Source: Palsa-295 sp963781105
GTDB taxonomy: Bacteria > Acidobacteriota > Terriglobia > Acidiferrales > UBA7541
Assembly (NCBI GenBank): GCA_963781105.1
Contig: CAWAED010000006.1
Coordinates: forward strand, 13,111 to 77,110
Length of the DNA stretch: 64,000 nucleotides
Direction of reading: 5' to 3'
The notes under the pieces were generated by a model. The model was not told the origin of the DNA, searched no databases, and saw only the letters and a list, made by a program, of their open reading frames with translations. Shown piece by piece: positions 9,360 to 18,810 of the stretch; within the stretch, counting starts at the first letter, position 1, and each line of letters opens with the position of its first letter. A program made the translations under genes and the position numbers.

Positions 9360-10937
9360 GAAGCTGAAATCGTAGCGCAGATGGGTTGACGGTGACGCGG
9401 CATACGGATCGCGCACTGTTTGGGACGTTTCTGTAGGTCTGTCGTGTCGCTCTTTGATTCCGCGAACTGTTTTTTGGGACAGCTCCGCCTGGCCCTTCCG
9501 AAAGTTGTGTTGTCGATCAGCCCAAACAATCTAAGAAGAATTGCAGAACGAGGCGGCTTGGAAGATCTGTTGAAACGGCCAGCCGCTGGCCAGGTGAATG
9601 CGGATACAACGAGCTGTTTGGCGAATGCGCGCACCGATCTTGAACAACTGCGTGCGCAGAGTTTCGATTTGCGCTGAGCGCAGCGCCGGTGGCAATTGCC
9701 GGCGAAATAGGTTGACCAGGTTATAAGCGAAACTGTGCAGCAACAAGCGGAAGGCATGGGCTCGAAAGCGGTGGCAGCTCAAGCGGTCCGCAGCAAAGCC
9801 ATTTTTAAACTCTTCAATGCGGTTCTCACATTCCCGGCGATCGTTATAGAAGGAAAAGACCGAACGGCTGCGGCCTGGCAGGTTGGTGACCAGGAAACGC
9901 AGGTTGCTACCGGCAGTGGAGTGTTCGGCCTTGTAGCAGAGGCGCCGCCGATGAGACCAAGGGTGAGCGCGATAGCGAAAGCTGGAAAAGGAGCGCTGCG
10001 GCTGGCCGGTTCGACGATACCGTCTAGCCAGACGACGCTGCAGGGGCTGCGCTCCCGCTTGCAGCCGGGAGTTGTTGCCTATCCCAATGGCGTACTGCAG
10101 GCCAGAGCATGGGCGTGGCGAAACCAGCGTCGGCGCGTAACTGGATTCGGACGCGAGGAAATTCACACTGGAGTCGCGGGACGATACGCAACAGCAAGGG
10201 GATGATGCGGGCGTGACTGACAACCCTGCCCGGCCGCAAGCGGGCGGCCAACAAACAACCGGTGTGACGCTCAAAGATCAGCAAAGGGTGATACATGTGC
10301 TGGCCATAGCCACCATTAAAGAAGCTGAGCTGCTGCTGTCCGTGAGTAGGATCGTCGGTGGAATCGACATCGAGCAGGATCTCTCCCCGTTGGCGGACTT
10401 GTTTCCCGCAAATCTTCACAAACCAATCCAGCAGAGCATCCTGCAGTCTGAGGAGATCGCGAGGCCAGGGCGAGTTCTCCCAGCGACTGAGAGTTGGTTG
10501 TGATCCCAAAGGTTCACCCAACGGTTGATCCGCTAGAATCTGAAAAGCCGGATCGTGCCGCAGGCGATCGGCGTCGTTGGCATCCTCGTAGCCCGCGATG
10601 ATCTGGTAGAGGCGTTGCCGAAATAGCGACAACACGGAATGATCAATACGTTCTTCATCGCGAGGATCACAGACGCGTTCTGCCAGTCCGCGAGTGAGTC
10701 CATAGCGCTGATCAAAGGCCCGCAACGGCAGAAGACCGGCGTCCGAACTGATCTGGCCCCCAGAAAAATCAGCTCGAATGGGTCGGTGTCGGTAGAAGGA
10801 AAACCACAGCTGTGATATACAAGATGTCATCTCTGGGTGCTCCGAAAGAGAATGCTGGGTTCTGCTAAAACCCAGTGTTCATCAATCTTTTAGAGCACCT
10901 TTTCTTTTTCCGCCAGCAAAATCGTGAATAATCCAGG
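9344..10937 (-). mobile_element. IS1380-family insertion sequence, 1594 bp, transposase frameshifted
   Basis: The element is bounded by imperfect inverted repeats starting CCTGG and flanked by CTAG duplications. It carries one transposase frame on the minus strand, broken by a frameshift near 10090. It sits between the convergent EAL-HDOD and cmk genes. Joining the two flanks (…GCCTAG + AGCTGG…) restores a short convergent gap of about 46 bases. The intact duplication and recognisable ends suggest a fairly recent insertion; the broken frame suggests that it can no longer move on its own, unless the shift is a sequencing error or a programmed one. Confidence 0.8.
9531..10830 (-). pseudogene. 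IS1380-type DDE transposase, broken by one frameshift
   Basis: The first part (10830 down to about 10090) has the N-terminal half: an FSGGQISSDAGLLPLRAFD segment typical of IS1380 transposases, and the first catalytic Asp in ILLDVDSTDDPTHGQQ. At DAGFATPMLW the frame is lost. The neighbouring frame continues with LQYAIGIGNNSRLQ, then RFLVTNLPG, the Glu-containing YNDRRECENRIEEFKNGF and a C-terminal RIHLASGWPFQ. Both parts together give about 430 residues, the usual family length. The two frames join naturally near 10085-10105, so a single one-base indel explains the break. Confidence 0.85.
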
Positions 10938-10941
10938 CTAG
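10922..10941 (-). repeat. Right end of IS1380-type element: inverted repeat plus CTAG duplication
   Basis: Read on the minus strand, 10941-10938 is CTAG and the element then starts CCTGGATTATTCACGA, the inverted partner of the left end at 9344. The stretch between this end and the transposase start (10831-10921) holds only the presumed transposase promoter region and no other gene. Confidence 0.75.
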
Positions 10942-10986
10942 AGCTGGGGCTGTGAGGCCGGGACGGCAAGCGTGGCGAGATACCCG

Positions 10987-11679
10987 CTAGGCAATTCTGG
11001 CGCTCGCTCCCGCCTGGTTTTGCGCCAGCATCACCACGAGACGCGCTACTTCCTCCGGATCCATGGCCGTGCTGTCCACTACTACGGCGTCGGCCGCGCG
11101 AACCAGCGGCGAGGTAGCCCGGCCCTGGTCTCGCCGGTCGCGCTCGTGTATCTCTTCCAGAGTGCGCCGTAAATCAATTGCATCGCCCTTCTGCTGATGT
11201 TCGCGCCACCGGCGCTCTGCGCGCGTTTCCGGCGATGCTGTAAGGAAAATCTTGAGCTGCGCATCAGGAAAGACGACGCTGCCGATATCGCGGCCTTCCA
11301 TTACTACTCCGCCTTGCTCACCCGCGCGGCGCTGTTCGGCGACCAGCACGTGCCGGACGCCCGGGTTCACCGCGACTTTCGAAGCGGCTTGCGAAACTTC
11401 CGGAGTGCGGATCGCGGTGGTCACATCCTCGTGATCGAGAAAAACGCGCTGCGTGCCATCATCCGCGCGCAAATCAATGCGGGTATCGCGGGCCAGCGCT
11501 ACGAGATTTTCGTCGTTGTCATCCAGGTGGATGCCGCCGCGCAAGGCTTTAAGCGCGAGAGCGCGGTACATCGCGCCGGTGTCCACATAGACGTAGCCGA
11601 GCATCCGGGCGACGCGGCGCGCGAGAGTGCTTTTGCCTGAGCCTACGGGACCGTCAATCGCGATGATTAGTTTTTGCAA
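10987..11679 (-). CDS. cmk: Cytidylate kinase
   Basis: Cytidylate kinase phosphorylates CMP and dCMP with ATP in pyrimidine nucleotide salvage. The 230-residue protein opens with the P-loop GPVGSGKST at residues 10-18, followed by the nucleotide-monophosphate site (VDTGAMYRALAL) and the LID-type segment RAERRWREHQQKG. The start appears to be TTG at 11679, since no ATG or GTG fits better at the conserved N-terminus; AGGCGG lies upstream. It is the last gene of the minus-strand run from mrp, 28 bases after mutL. Confidence 0.95.
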   Translation of the reverse strand: MQKLIIAIDGPVGSGKSTLARRVARMLGYVYVDTGAMYRALALKALRGGIHLDDNDENLVALARDTRIDLRADDGTQRVFLDHEDVTTAIRTPEVSQAASKVAVNPGVRHVLVAEQRRAGEQGGVVMEGRDIGSVVFPDAQLKIFLTASPETRAERRWREHQQKGDAIDLRRTLEEIHERDRRDQGRATSPLVRAADAVVVDSTAMDPEEVARLVVMLAQNQAGASARIA

Positions 11680-11707
11680 TTGGCCGCCTGCCGGCGTTTC
11701 GGCAAAT

Positions 11708-13726
11708 TCATATTCGCTTGAACGCCTTTTCGATCTCGCGCACGGAATAGCGCAGCACGACCGGGCGCCCGTGCGGACAGCTCATGGGGTATTCGGTCTT
11801 AGCCAGTTCGCCGAGCAGCCACTCCATTTTGGTGACGTCCAGCGGAGTGTTGACCTTGATGGCCGCGTGGCAGGAAGTGGAGGCGGCGATTTTCGCTTGC
11901 AGCGAATCAATCGAGATCGCTTGGTTTTCGCGGGCGATGCCGTCGAGGATTTCGTACAGCAGTTTTTCCGCGTCGCCGCTGGTGATTCCCGCGGGCGCGG
12001 CTTGGATCGCGACGCTGCGCGCGCCCATCAGTTCGGCTTCGAAACCGTTCGCGCGCAGCTCTTCGGCGATCTGCTCGAAAATTGCCAATTGCCGCGGGTT
12101 CAATTCGACGATCAGCGGAACAAGCAGACGTTGTCCGCCCAGTTCGCCTTCGCGGCGCGCGCGCAAGTGTTGTTCGAAGAGAACACGCTCGTGCGCGACG
12201 TGCTGGTCAATGATCCATAGGCCTTCGCTATTCACGGCGACGATAAAGCTGCTGCTCACTTGGCCGAGCGGCTTCAGGTCGGCGATGTCTTCGACGCTTG
12301 GTAGTGTTCCGGGCGCGGTGGCGGCGCTGACGTCGCCATTCGCGTCGGCAGTGACGTCCATGATGGGCGGCGTGTTTCCCGGCGTGCCGAAGGAAAAATC
12401 CGACGCGGTAGAGGGATCGAATTGCAGACGCTGTGGAATCGGGCGATCTGGCGCGCCGGTCAATTCGAAGCGCTCGACGACGCCGGTGACATCGCCAAAC
12501 GAAGTGGGGATCACGGCGCGCGGAGGGCCTTGCGGACCTCCGGGTACGGCGCCGAGAGCGCGGGCCGCGAGGAAGGCAGGATCGATCGCTGCTGCTCCTG
12601 CTGGAAACGCGGTGGTGCCGCCATTCGGCGACGCGACCGCTGTGGCACTGGCTGCGCGCGCGGCGGGAAATCCGGGAATCGGCCGCGCGGCGGAAAGCGC
12701 CTGGCGCAACGTATCGCGCGTGAAATCGTGGATGAACTGCGGATGCCGGAAACGTACCTCAATTTTTGCAGGGTGGACGTTGACGTCCACTTCTTCGTAG
12801 GGCATATCGAGGAAGAGCAGCACCACTGGAAAAACTCCCGGCGGAACGATGTTGCGATAGGCTTCGCTGATGGCGTGGAGCAGCAGGCGGTCGCGCACGA
12901 GGCGCCGGTTCACAAAAATGTAGATGCCGTTGCGATTGCTGCGCTGTACCTCGGGCCGCGAAGTGAATCCGCTGACGCGGAGAGTGGCTTCGCGTTCGCC
13001 GGCCTCGAGCGGCGGCTCCGTGATGGCGCCACGCACGGGGGCTTCGGCGGCTGGAATTTCCGTGAGTTCATCGAGCGCCTGGCGGCCGAAAATTTGATAT
13101 ACGCGGTCCGCCAATTTTTCCACGGGCGCACAGTTCAGGATTTCCTGCGAAGGAGTCTTCAGCAGAAACTGGCGGTCGGGATGTGCGAGGGCGTAATGCG
13201 TGACGAGCGAAGCGATGTGCCCCAGCTCGGTGGTTTCCGACTTCAGGAATTTGCGCCGCGCCGGAACGGCGTAGAAAATGTCCGCGACGCTGATGGAGGT
13301 TCCCACCGGCACGCCAGCGGGCTTCACACCGAGGAGTTTGCCGCCGGCGAATTCGATGCGGGTGCCTTCGTTTTCTTCGGCGTCGCGGGTTTCCAGAAGC
13401 AGGCGCGAGATTGCGGCGATCGAGGGTAACGCCTCGCCGCGAAAACCCAGAGTGGCGATGGAGAGCAAGTCGTCGGCCGTACGCAATTTCGAAGTGGCAT
13501 GGCGCTCGAAGGCAAGCAGCGCGTCGTCGTGATTCATGCCACAGCCATCGTCAATGACGCGGATGAGGCGCTTGCCGCCGGATTCCGTTTCGATGCGAAT
13601 CGAGCGCGCGCCGGCGTCGAGAGCGTTTTCGAGAAGTTCCTTCACGACGGAGGCGGGCCGCTCGACTACTTCACCCGCTGCGATTTTATTGGCTACATTT
13701 TCGGCCAGGATGCGGATGCGGCTCAC
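11708..13726 (-). CDS. mutL: DNA mismatch repair protein MutL
   Basis: MutL couples mismatch recognition by MutS to strand removal. The N-terminal GHKL ATPase is clear: KIAAGEVVERPASVVKELLENALDAG, then DDGCGM and the TLGFRGEALPSIAAIS lid. A Pro/Ala/Gly-rich linker covers about residues 340-470. The C-terminal domain has DQHVAHERVLFE, SCHAAIK and CPHGRPVVL, the metal-site motifs of MutL proteins that nick DNA themselves, so this is the endonuclease type found where MutH is absent. The first Ala of the DQHA motif is Val. The GTG start overlaps the upstream gene's TGA stop (GTGA). No mutS lies in the window. Confidence 0.96.
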   Translation of the reverse strand: MSRIRILAENVANKIAAGEVVERPASVVKELLENALDAGARSIRIETESGGKRLIRVIDDGCGMNHDDALLAFERHATSKLRTADDLLSIATLGFRGEALPSIAAISRLLLETRDAEENEGTRIEFAGGKLLGVKPAGVPVGTSISVADIFYAVPARRKFLKSETTELGHIASLVTHYALAHPDRQFLLKTPSQEILNCAPVEKLADRVYQIFGRQALDELTEIPAAEAPVRGAITEPPLEAGEREATLRVSGFTSRPEVQRSNRNGIYIFVNRRLVRDRLLLHAISEAYRNIVPPGVFPVVLLFLDMPYEEVDVNVHPAKIEVRFRHPQFIHDFTRDTLRQALSAARPIPGFPAARAASATAVASPNGGTTAFPAGAAAIDPAFLAARALGAVPGGPQGPPRAVIPTSFGDVTGVVERFELTGAPDRPIPQRLQFDPSTASDFSFGTPGNTPPIMDVTADANGDVSAATAPGTLPSVEDIADLKPLGQVSSSFIVAVNSEGLWIIDQHVAHERVLFEQHLRARREGELGGQRLLVPLIVELNPRQLAIFEQIAEELRANGFEAELMGARSVAIQAAPAGITSGDAEKLLYEILDGIARENQAISIDSLQAKIAASTSCHAAIKVNTPLDVTKMEWLLGELAKTEYPMSCPHGRPVVLRYSVREIEKAFKRI

Positions 13727-14076
13727 GGAGTGTGTCCAGCCGAATGCGGATGCGAAGCGCCGGGGTCGGAGCGGCCGGAAAGATAATCCGCGCGGGCGTC
13801 GTCTTCCGTCTTTTTATCTTCCCGCGCCATGCTACGCAAAAAAATGCGCGTGCCAAATAAGCTGGCCATGAATACCGCCGCGATAAGCGAAACTCCAAAC
13901 CACTCTGGAAACGACGGCATCTGCACGATCACCAGAAAAATGAAGCCAATCGTGACACCCATGCCGAGCAAGACCATGAATTGCACGCGCAGGCTGAGTT
14001 TGTGCATGCCACGCACAAGTAGCGACACACACAAGAGCGAGGCAATTGAAATGCCAATGAGCAAGGGATATGACAT
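13723..14076 (-). CDS. Small three-helix membrane protein of unknown function
   Basis: This 117-residue protein has three hydrophobic segments, about residues 3-22, 32-52 and 58-80, then a charged cytoplasmic-looking tail rich in Asp, Glu, Lys and His. Its ATG shares one base with the TAA stop of aspS, and its TGA overlaps the GTG of mutL, so translation of the three is coupled. I do not recognise a family. The tight coupling says only that it is expressed with aspS and mutL. Confidence 0.75.
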   Translation of the reverse strand: MSYPLLIGISIASLLCVSLLVRGMHKLSLRVQFMVLLGMGVTIGFIFLVIVQMPSFPEWFGVSLIAAVFMASLFGTRIFLRSMAREDKKTEDDARADYLSGRSDPGASHPHSAGHTP

Positions 14077-15878
14077 TAGGCCCCCTTCTTCGACGACGCT
14101 CCCGCGGGTGTTTCTTTTATCGCGATTCCCAAATCATTTAGCTGGTCGGTGCCTACTTCCGACGGCGACTCGGCCATCAGGTCCTGGGCAGCTGTGGTCT
14201 TCGGGAATGCGATTACCTCGCGAATGGATTTTTCGCCTGCCAGTAGCATCACCACGCGGTCGAGGCCCAGCGCGATGCCGCCGTGCGGCGGCGTACCGTA
14301 GGTGAGCGCATCGAGAAAGAAGCCGAAGCGCTGGCGAGCTTGCTCGTCGCTGAGGCCGAGGGCTTTGAACATACGGGCCTGCACGTCCTGGCGATGAATT
14401 CGGATGCTGCCGGAACCGAGTTCGACGCCATTGAGGACCAGGTCGTAGCCCTTCGAGCGGCATTCCCACGGCGCGGTTTCGAGCTTGTCCAAATCTTCCT
14501 CAAAGATGCCGGTGAACGGATGTTGCGCGCTCACCCAACGCTTTTCGTGTTCGCTCCATTCGAAGAGCGCGAAGCCTGTGATCCAGGCGAATTCCCATTT
14601 ACTGCGATCTATCAGGTTCAGCTTGTCGCCGAGATGGAGGCGAATCTGGCCGGCAACGGCGAGCGAAGTATCATTGTGCGCGATTTGTTCTTTGGCGGCG
14701 ACCGCGACAATCAAATCTCCCGCTTTCGCGCCGACAGCTTCGGCGAGTTTCTTCAGCCCTTCGGCGCCGAGAGTCTTTTCGAGCGGCGAACTGATTCCTT
14801 CGGCCGTCACCTTGACCGTGTAGACGCCGCGCGCTCCCGCCGCCTTTCCAATTTCGCCGAGTTCGTCGAGCTGTTTTCGCGACCACGCGGCGGCGCCCGG
14901 CGCGACCAAGGCTTGCACATTGCCTTCGAAATGAATCGTGGCGCGCGCCGGCTCGAAAAATTCGGTGACGTTGTGCAACTCCATTCCGAAACGAAGATCC
15001 GGCTTGTCTGAGCCGTAGCGGCGCAACGCTTCCTGATAATCGAGATGGCGGAAGGGCCCTTGGACGTGTGCTCCCACAACTTCGAGCGCGCGAATCATGA
15101 CGCGTTCGATTACCTCGAAAATGTCCTGCTGGCGCGGGAACGACATCTCCAGGTCCAGCTGCGTGAATTCAGGCTGGCGGTCGGCGCGCAGGTCCTCGTC
15201 ACGGAAGCAGCGCACGATCTGGAAATAGCGGTCCATGCCGGAAATCATCAATATCTGTTTGAAGATTTGCGGTGATTGCGGCAACGCGTAGAACTGGCCG
15301 TGATGAACGCGGCTGGGGACGAGGTAGTCGCGCGCGCCTTCGGGCGTCGAACGCGTCAACATTGGAGTTTCTATTTCGAAAAAACCGAGCTCGTTGAGAG
15401 TCTTGCGCATCTCGAACAGAATGCGGTGGCGCAATTCGATATTGCGATGCGGGCGTGGCCGGCGCAGATCGAGATAGCGGTGGCGGAGGCGCGTTTCTTC
15501 GCTGGCGGTTACTTCGTCTTCAATCTGGAACGGAGGCGTCTTCGAATTGTTCAGGATGTGCAGGCGCGTGGCCATCACTTCCACTTCTCCGGAAGGAATT
15601 TCTGGATTCGATTTCTGGCGGCGGAGTACTTTGCCTTCGACCGCGACCACGAATTCCGAGCGCAGCTCTTCGGCCTTTTTGTGCGCGTCGGGATCCAGCT
15701 CTTTATTGAAGACGATTTGCGCGATTCCGGCACGGTCGCGCAGATCAATAAAGATCAGCTGGCCCAGATCGCGGTGGCGATGCACCCAGCCCATCAGGAT
15801 CACGTCTTTATCGGCGTCGGATGCGCGCAAGCCGCCGCAGTAGTTGGTGCGTTTCAGGTTTCCGAGAGTATCGAGCAA
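14076..15878 (-). CDS. aspS: Aspartyl-tRNA synthetase
   Basis: This class II synthetase charges tRNA-Asp. The 600-residue bacterial-type enzyme has an N-terminal OB fold (GWVHRHRDLGQLIFIDLRDR), the catalytic core with FRDEDLRADRQPEFTQLDLEMSF (motif 2) and the insertion domain, and motif 3 GIALGLDRVVMLLAG. In the anticodon-binding loop the position that is His in many non-discriminating enzymes (RDHG) is Leu here (RDLG), as in E. coli. That hints at a tRNA-Asp-specific enzyme, but this is weak evidence. A TTG at 15878 behind GGAAGGGAA is the apparent start. The gap from hisS is 61 bases. Confidence 0.96.
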   Translation of the reverse strand: MLDTLGNLKRTNYCGGLRASDADKDVILMGWVHRHRDLGQLIFIDLRDRAGIAQIVFNKELDPDAHKKAEELRSEFVVAVEGKVLRRQKSNPEIPSGEVEVMATRLHILNNSKTPPFQIEDEVTASEETRLRHRYLDLRRPRPHRNIELRHRILFEMRKTLNELGFFEIETPMLTRSTPEGARDYLVPSRVHHGQFYALPQSPQIFKQILMISGMDRYFQIVRCFRDEDLRADRQPEFTQLDLEMSFPRQQDIFEVIERVMIRALEVVGAHVQGPFRHLDYQEALRRYGSDKPDLRFGMELHNVTEFFEPARATIHFEGNVQALVAPGAAAWSRKQLDELGEIGKAAGARGVYTVKVTAEGISSPLEKTLGAEGLKKLAEAVGAKAGDLIVAVAAKEQIAHNDTSLAVAGQIRLHLGDKLNLIDRSKWEFAWITGFALFEWSEHEKRWVSAQHPFTGIFEEDLDKLETAPWECRSKGYDLVLNGVELGSGSIRIHRQDVQARMFKALGLSDEQARQRFGFFLDALTYGTPPHGGIALGLDRVVMLLAGEKSIREVIAFPKTTAAQDLMAESPSEVGTDQLNDLGIAIKETPAGASSKKGA

Positions 15879-15939
15879 GATTGTGTTCCCTTCCGTTTGT
15901 GCGGGCTTACCGCAGCAATCAGACGCCGGTGACGCCCTA

Positions 15940-17274
15940 TCAGCCCCGCGTGCCGCGCTTTTCGGATTCCAGATATTCTAGCAGGTCGTATTCGGAAAGC
16001 TTCTTCTGATCGCCGTCCGCGAGGCGCTTCAGTGTAAACGTGCCGGAGGCGATCTCGTCACTGCCGATGATTAGCGCGTAACGCGCACCGAGTTTATCAG
16101 CGAGATTGAGCGACTTCTTGAATTTCATTTCTTCGGCGGGAAGCTCGACCGAGAGGCTTTCTCCACGCAGCTTTTTGGCGATCGCCACGGCGGCGGGATA
16201 GGTTGATTGGTCCATCCACGCGACAAAAACATCCATTCCGGGGAGCTGAGGCAACTTGCCAGATTCCTGAATGGAGAGAATGGCGCGATCGCTGCCGATG
16301 GCAAAGCCGATGCCTTTCGTTGGCGGTCCGCCGAGCAATTCGACGAGGCCGTCATAGCGCCCGCCACCGCAGACGGCGTTCTGCGAGCCGAGGCCCTCGG
16401 CGGTGACTTCAAACGTGGTGCGCGTGTAGTAATCGAGGCCGCGGACGAGGCGCCAGTTTTCTTCGTACGTGATGCCGCGCAAGTTGAGCTCGTCTTTCAG
16501 TTTGGCGAAGTGCTCGCGGCAGTCAGCGCAGAGGTGATCGGAGATGCGCGGCAGCTTGGCGATGATTTCCTGCTCGTGCGGCAATTTGGAATCGAGGACG
16601 CGCAGGGGGTTCGTTTCGATGCGCCGCTGGCTGTCCGGGCCGAGTTGGTCTTTCACCTTGCGCAATTCCTCGCGCAGCAATTCCACATATTGCGGCCGGC
16701 AATTTTTGTCGCCGATGGAATTGAGGTAAAGCGTCGTGCGCGTCAGTCCTACTCGCTTTAAGAACACCAGCAGCATTTCGAGCAGCTCGGCGTCAATCGC
16801 AGGCGCGTCCGACTGGCCCAAAAGTTCTGCGTTCACCTGATAGAACTGGCGGTAGCGGCCCTTTTGCGGCCTTTCGCGCCGAAACATCGGCCCGATGCAG
16901 TAGAGCTTCACGTCTCCGGGCAGCGCCTGCATGTTGTGCTCGATGTAGGCGCGCATCGTGCTAGCCGTCGCTTCCGGACGCAACGACACTTGCTCACCTT
17001 GTAGCGACGCGTCTTCCCCATCTTTTGCCGCGCCGCCCTGGAACCCTTCGCCCAAACGAAAGGTGAACATTTCTTTCGAAACAATATCGGTTTCGGCGCC
17101 CACGGAGCGCGCAAAAAGATCCGTCTGCTCGAAAATCGGCAAGCGGATTTCGCGGAAATTGTAGGATTCGAAGACTTCGCGCGCCATCGCTTCAAACCAA
17201 TTCCATAGCGCGGAATCGGGCGGGAGGATGTCGCGAGTGCCTTTGATGGCGCGGAACTGCTTCTTCTCGCTCAC
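15940..17274 (-). CDS. hisS: Histidyl-tRNA synthetase
   Basis: This class II synthetase charges tRNA-His. The 444-residue protein shows the N-terminal AIKGTRDILPPD motif, motif 1 around EIRLPIFE, motif 2 with RPEATASTMRAYIEH and MFRRERPQKGRYRQFYQ, and the histidine-A loop as LVRGLDYYTRTTFE. The C-terminal anticodon-binding domain starts near residue 345. The start ATG overlaps the stop of the carbonic-anhydrase-like gene by four bases (ATGA). An insert (FRLGEGFQGGAAKDGEDASLQGEQ) between motif 1 and motif 2 is somewhat longer than usual. Confidence 0.96.
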   Translation of the reverse strand: MSEKKQFRAIKGTRDILPPDSALWNWFEAMAREVFESYNFREIRLPIFEQTDLFARSVGAETDIVSKEMFTFRLGEGFQGGAAKDGEDASLQGEQVSLRPEATASTMRAYIEHNMQALPGDVKLYCIGPMFRRERPQKGRYRQFYQVNAELLGQSDAPAIDAELLEMLLVFLKRVGLTRTTLYLNSIGDKNCRPQYVELLREELRKVKDQLGPDSQRRIETNPLRVLDSKLPHEQEIIAKLPRISDHLCADCREHFAKLKDELNLRGITYEENWRLVRGLDYYTRTTFEVTAEGLGSQNAVCGGGRYDGLVELLGGPPTKGIGFAIGSDRAILSIQESGKLPQLPGMDVFVAWMDQSTYPAAVAIAKKLRGESLSVELPAEEMKFKKSLNLADKLGARYALIIGSDEIASGTFTLKRLADGDQKKLSEYDLLEYLESEKRGTRG

Positions 17275-17789
17275 TGCGCGGCCTCAGACCGGTACGTTTC
17301 CTTGTACTCGACATAGCGGCGGGCGTAGGCGTCAATCGAATCGAGGTCTTCGGCAGCAAGCGCGCGCAGCAGTTTGGCTGGTTGGCCCATCATTAGGCTG
17401 CCGGGCGGAACGATGGTGCGCTCGGGCACGAGCGTTCCCGCCGCGATGATCGAGCCGGTGCCGATGATTGCGCCATTCAGGATGATGCAGCCCATGCCGA
17501 TGAGGCAGCGCGATTCGATGGTGCAGCCATGCAGAGTGACGCTGTGGCCGACGGTAACGTCATCGCCGAGGACCACCGGATTGGTACCACGCATCCCGTG
17601 CAGCACCGAACCATCTTGAATATTCGTGCGCGCGCCGATGCGGATGTAATGCACGTCACCGCGTACGACGGCGCAGGGCCATACGCTGGAATCTTCGCCG
17701 ATCGTAACGTCGCCGATGATGACCGCTTGCGGGTCAATGTAAGCGCTGAGCGCGATTTGGGGCAAGCGCCCGCCATAGCTGCGAATCAA
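17271..17789 (-). CDS. Gamma-carbonic-anhydrase-like hexapeptide-repeat protein
   Basis: The 172-residue protein is a left-handed beta-helix of hexapeptide repeats (AVIIGDVTIGEDSSVWPCAV and onward) with the YrdA/PaaY/CaiE family signature. The residues usually placed at the metal and active site are visible in RGDVHYIRIG, NIQDGSVLHG and GHSVTLHG. Family members are metal-binding trimers; some are carbonic anhydrases, many have no proven activity. The TTG start at 17789 has AGGAG seven bases upstream. It overlaps hisS by four bases and follows mrp by 37. Confidence 0.88.
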   Translation of the reverse strand: MIRSYGGRLPQIALSAYIDPQAVIIGDVTIGEDSSVWPCAVVRGDVHYIRIGARTNIQDGSVLHGMRGTNPVVLGDDVTVGHSVTLHGCTIESRCLIGMGCIILNGAIIGTGSIIAAGTLVPERTIVPPGSLMMGQPAKLLRALAAEDLDSIDAYARRYVEYKETYRSEAAQ

Positions 17790-17826
17790 TTGGAAGCTCC
17801 TGAATTGAGGCAGCGCGGTGCCGCGA

Positions 17827-18684
17827 TCACAGAATCTGCACCACCGGCGCGCCGGCCGAGGAACTCACTACGTCGAGGCGCGCAACGACGTTGCGCGCCA
17901 CCGCATACATGCTCTTGCCGCCGGGCGCCTCTTCACCGAGCGACGCGACGGGCTTGCCGGTATCGCCGCCAATGCGAATCTGCGGGTCAATTTCAATTTC
18001 GCCGAGGAACGGCACGCCGAAGGTCTTGGCCATGTGCTGGCCTTCGCCGTGGCCGAAGACGTCAATGCGTCCATCGCAGTGAGGGCAGTTGAAGTAGCTC
18101 ATGTTCTCGACGACGCCGAGAATTTCGACGTTGACCTGGCGGAACATTTCGATGGCTTTGCGGACGTCGGCGAGCGCGACGATCGAGGGCGTGGTGACTA
18201 CCACCGCGCCGGTGACCGACACGCTTTGAATCAGCGAAAGCTGGACGTCGCCGGTGCCGGGCGGCAAGTCGACGACTAAATAATCGAGTGCGCCCCATTG
18301 CACGCTGCGCAGAAATTGCTGCATCACGCTGTGCAGCATGGGGCCGCGCCAGACGAGCGGCTTATCGCCGGGATTCAGCAGCCCCATCGAAATCATTTTC
18401 ACGCCGTAGGCTTCGACGGGGATGATGGTCTTTTCATCCATCGCACGGGGCTGCTCGTTAGTGCCGAGCATGACCGGAACGTTGGGCCCGTAAACGTCGG
18501 CATCAAGCAGGCCGACCGTGGAACCGAGCCTTTTGAGCGCGATCGCCAGATTTACGGCGACAGTGGTCTTGCCGACGCCGCCTTTGCCGCTGGCGACGGC
18601 CACTAGATTTTTCACGCCAGGAATCGGCGCTTTCTTTTCCATTGAAGGTTCGGGTCCAGGTCCGTGTGAGTGTCCAGGAGGCAT
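17827..18684 (-). CDS. Mrp/ApbC-type P-loop ATPase, iron-sulfur cluster carrier
   Basis: Mrp/NBP35-family proteins bind and deliver Fe-S clusters. The 285-residue protein has the deviant Walker A GKGGVGKTT near residue 34, the DADVYGPNVP switch, DLPPGTGDVQLSL, and the CPHC pair near residue 203 that bridges a cluster in the dimer. It lacks the N-terminal DUF59/MIP18 domain of longer Mrp proteins and instead starts with a His/Pro-rich stretch (PPGHSHGPGPEP). ATG 18684 is supported by AAAGGA five bases upstream. It is the first gene of the operon through cmk. Confidence 0.93.
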   Translation of the reverse strand: MPPGHSHGPGPEPSMEKKAPIPGVKNLVAVASGKGGVGKTTVAVNLAIALKRLGSTVGLLDADVYGPNVPVMLGTNEQPRAMDEKTIIPVEAYGVKMISMGLLNPGDKPLVWRGPMLHSVMQQFLRSVQWGALDYLVVDLPPGTGDVQLSLIQSVSVTGAVVVTTPSIVALADVRKAIEMFRQVNVEILGVVENMSYFNCPHCDGRIDVFGHGEGQHMAKTFGVPFLGEIEIDPQIRIGGDTGKPVASLGEEAPGGKSMYAVARNVVARLDVVSSSAGAPVVQIL

Positions 18685-18810
18685 GCGAATCCTTTCGGCA
18701 AAAGCCGTACGAGGTAAGGCTAGCCAATGCGTATGATCAAGTTAAATCATAGACTGCCGGGCGTCCGGCGGCAAGGCGACCGCGGCTTTCGCCGCTGTGA
18801 ACGCATTGTG

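Noticed and set aside
9735..10205. 156-codon plus-strand frame inside the insertion element
   Set aside because: It is antisense to the transposase and has no motif.
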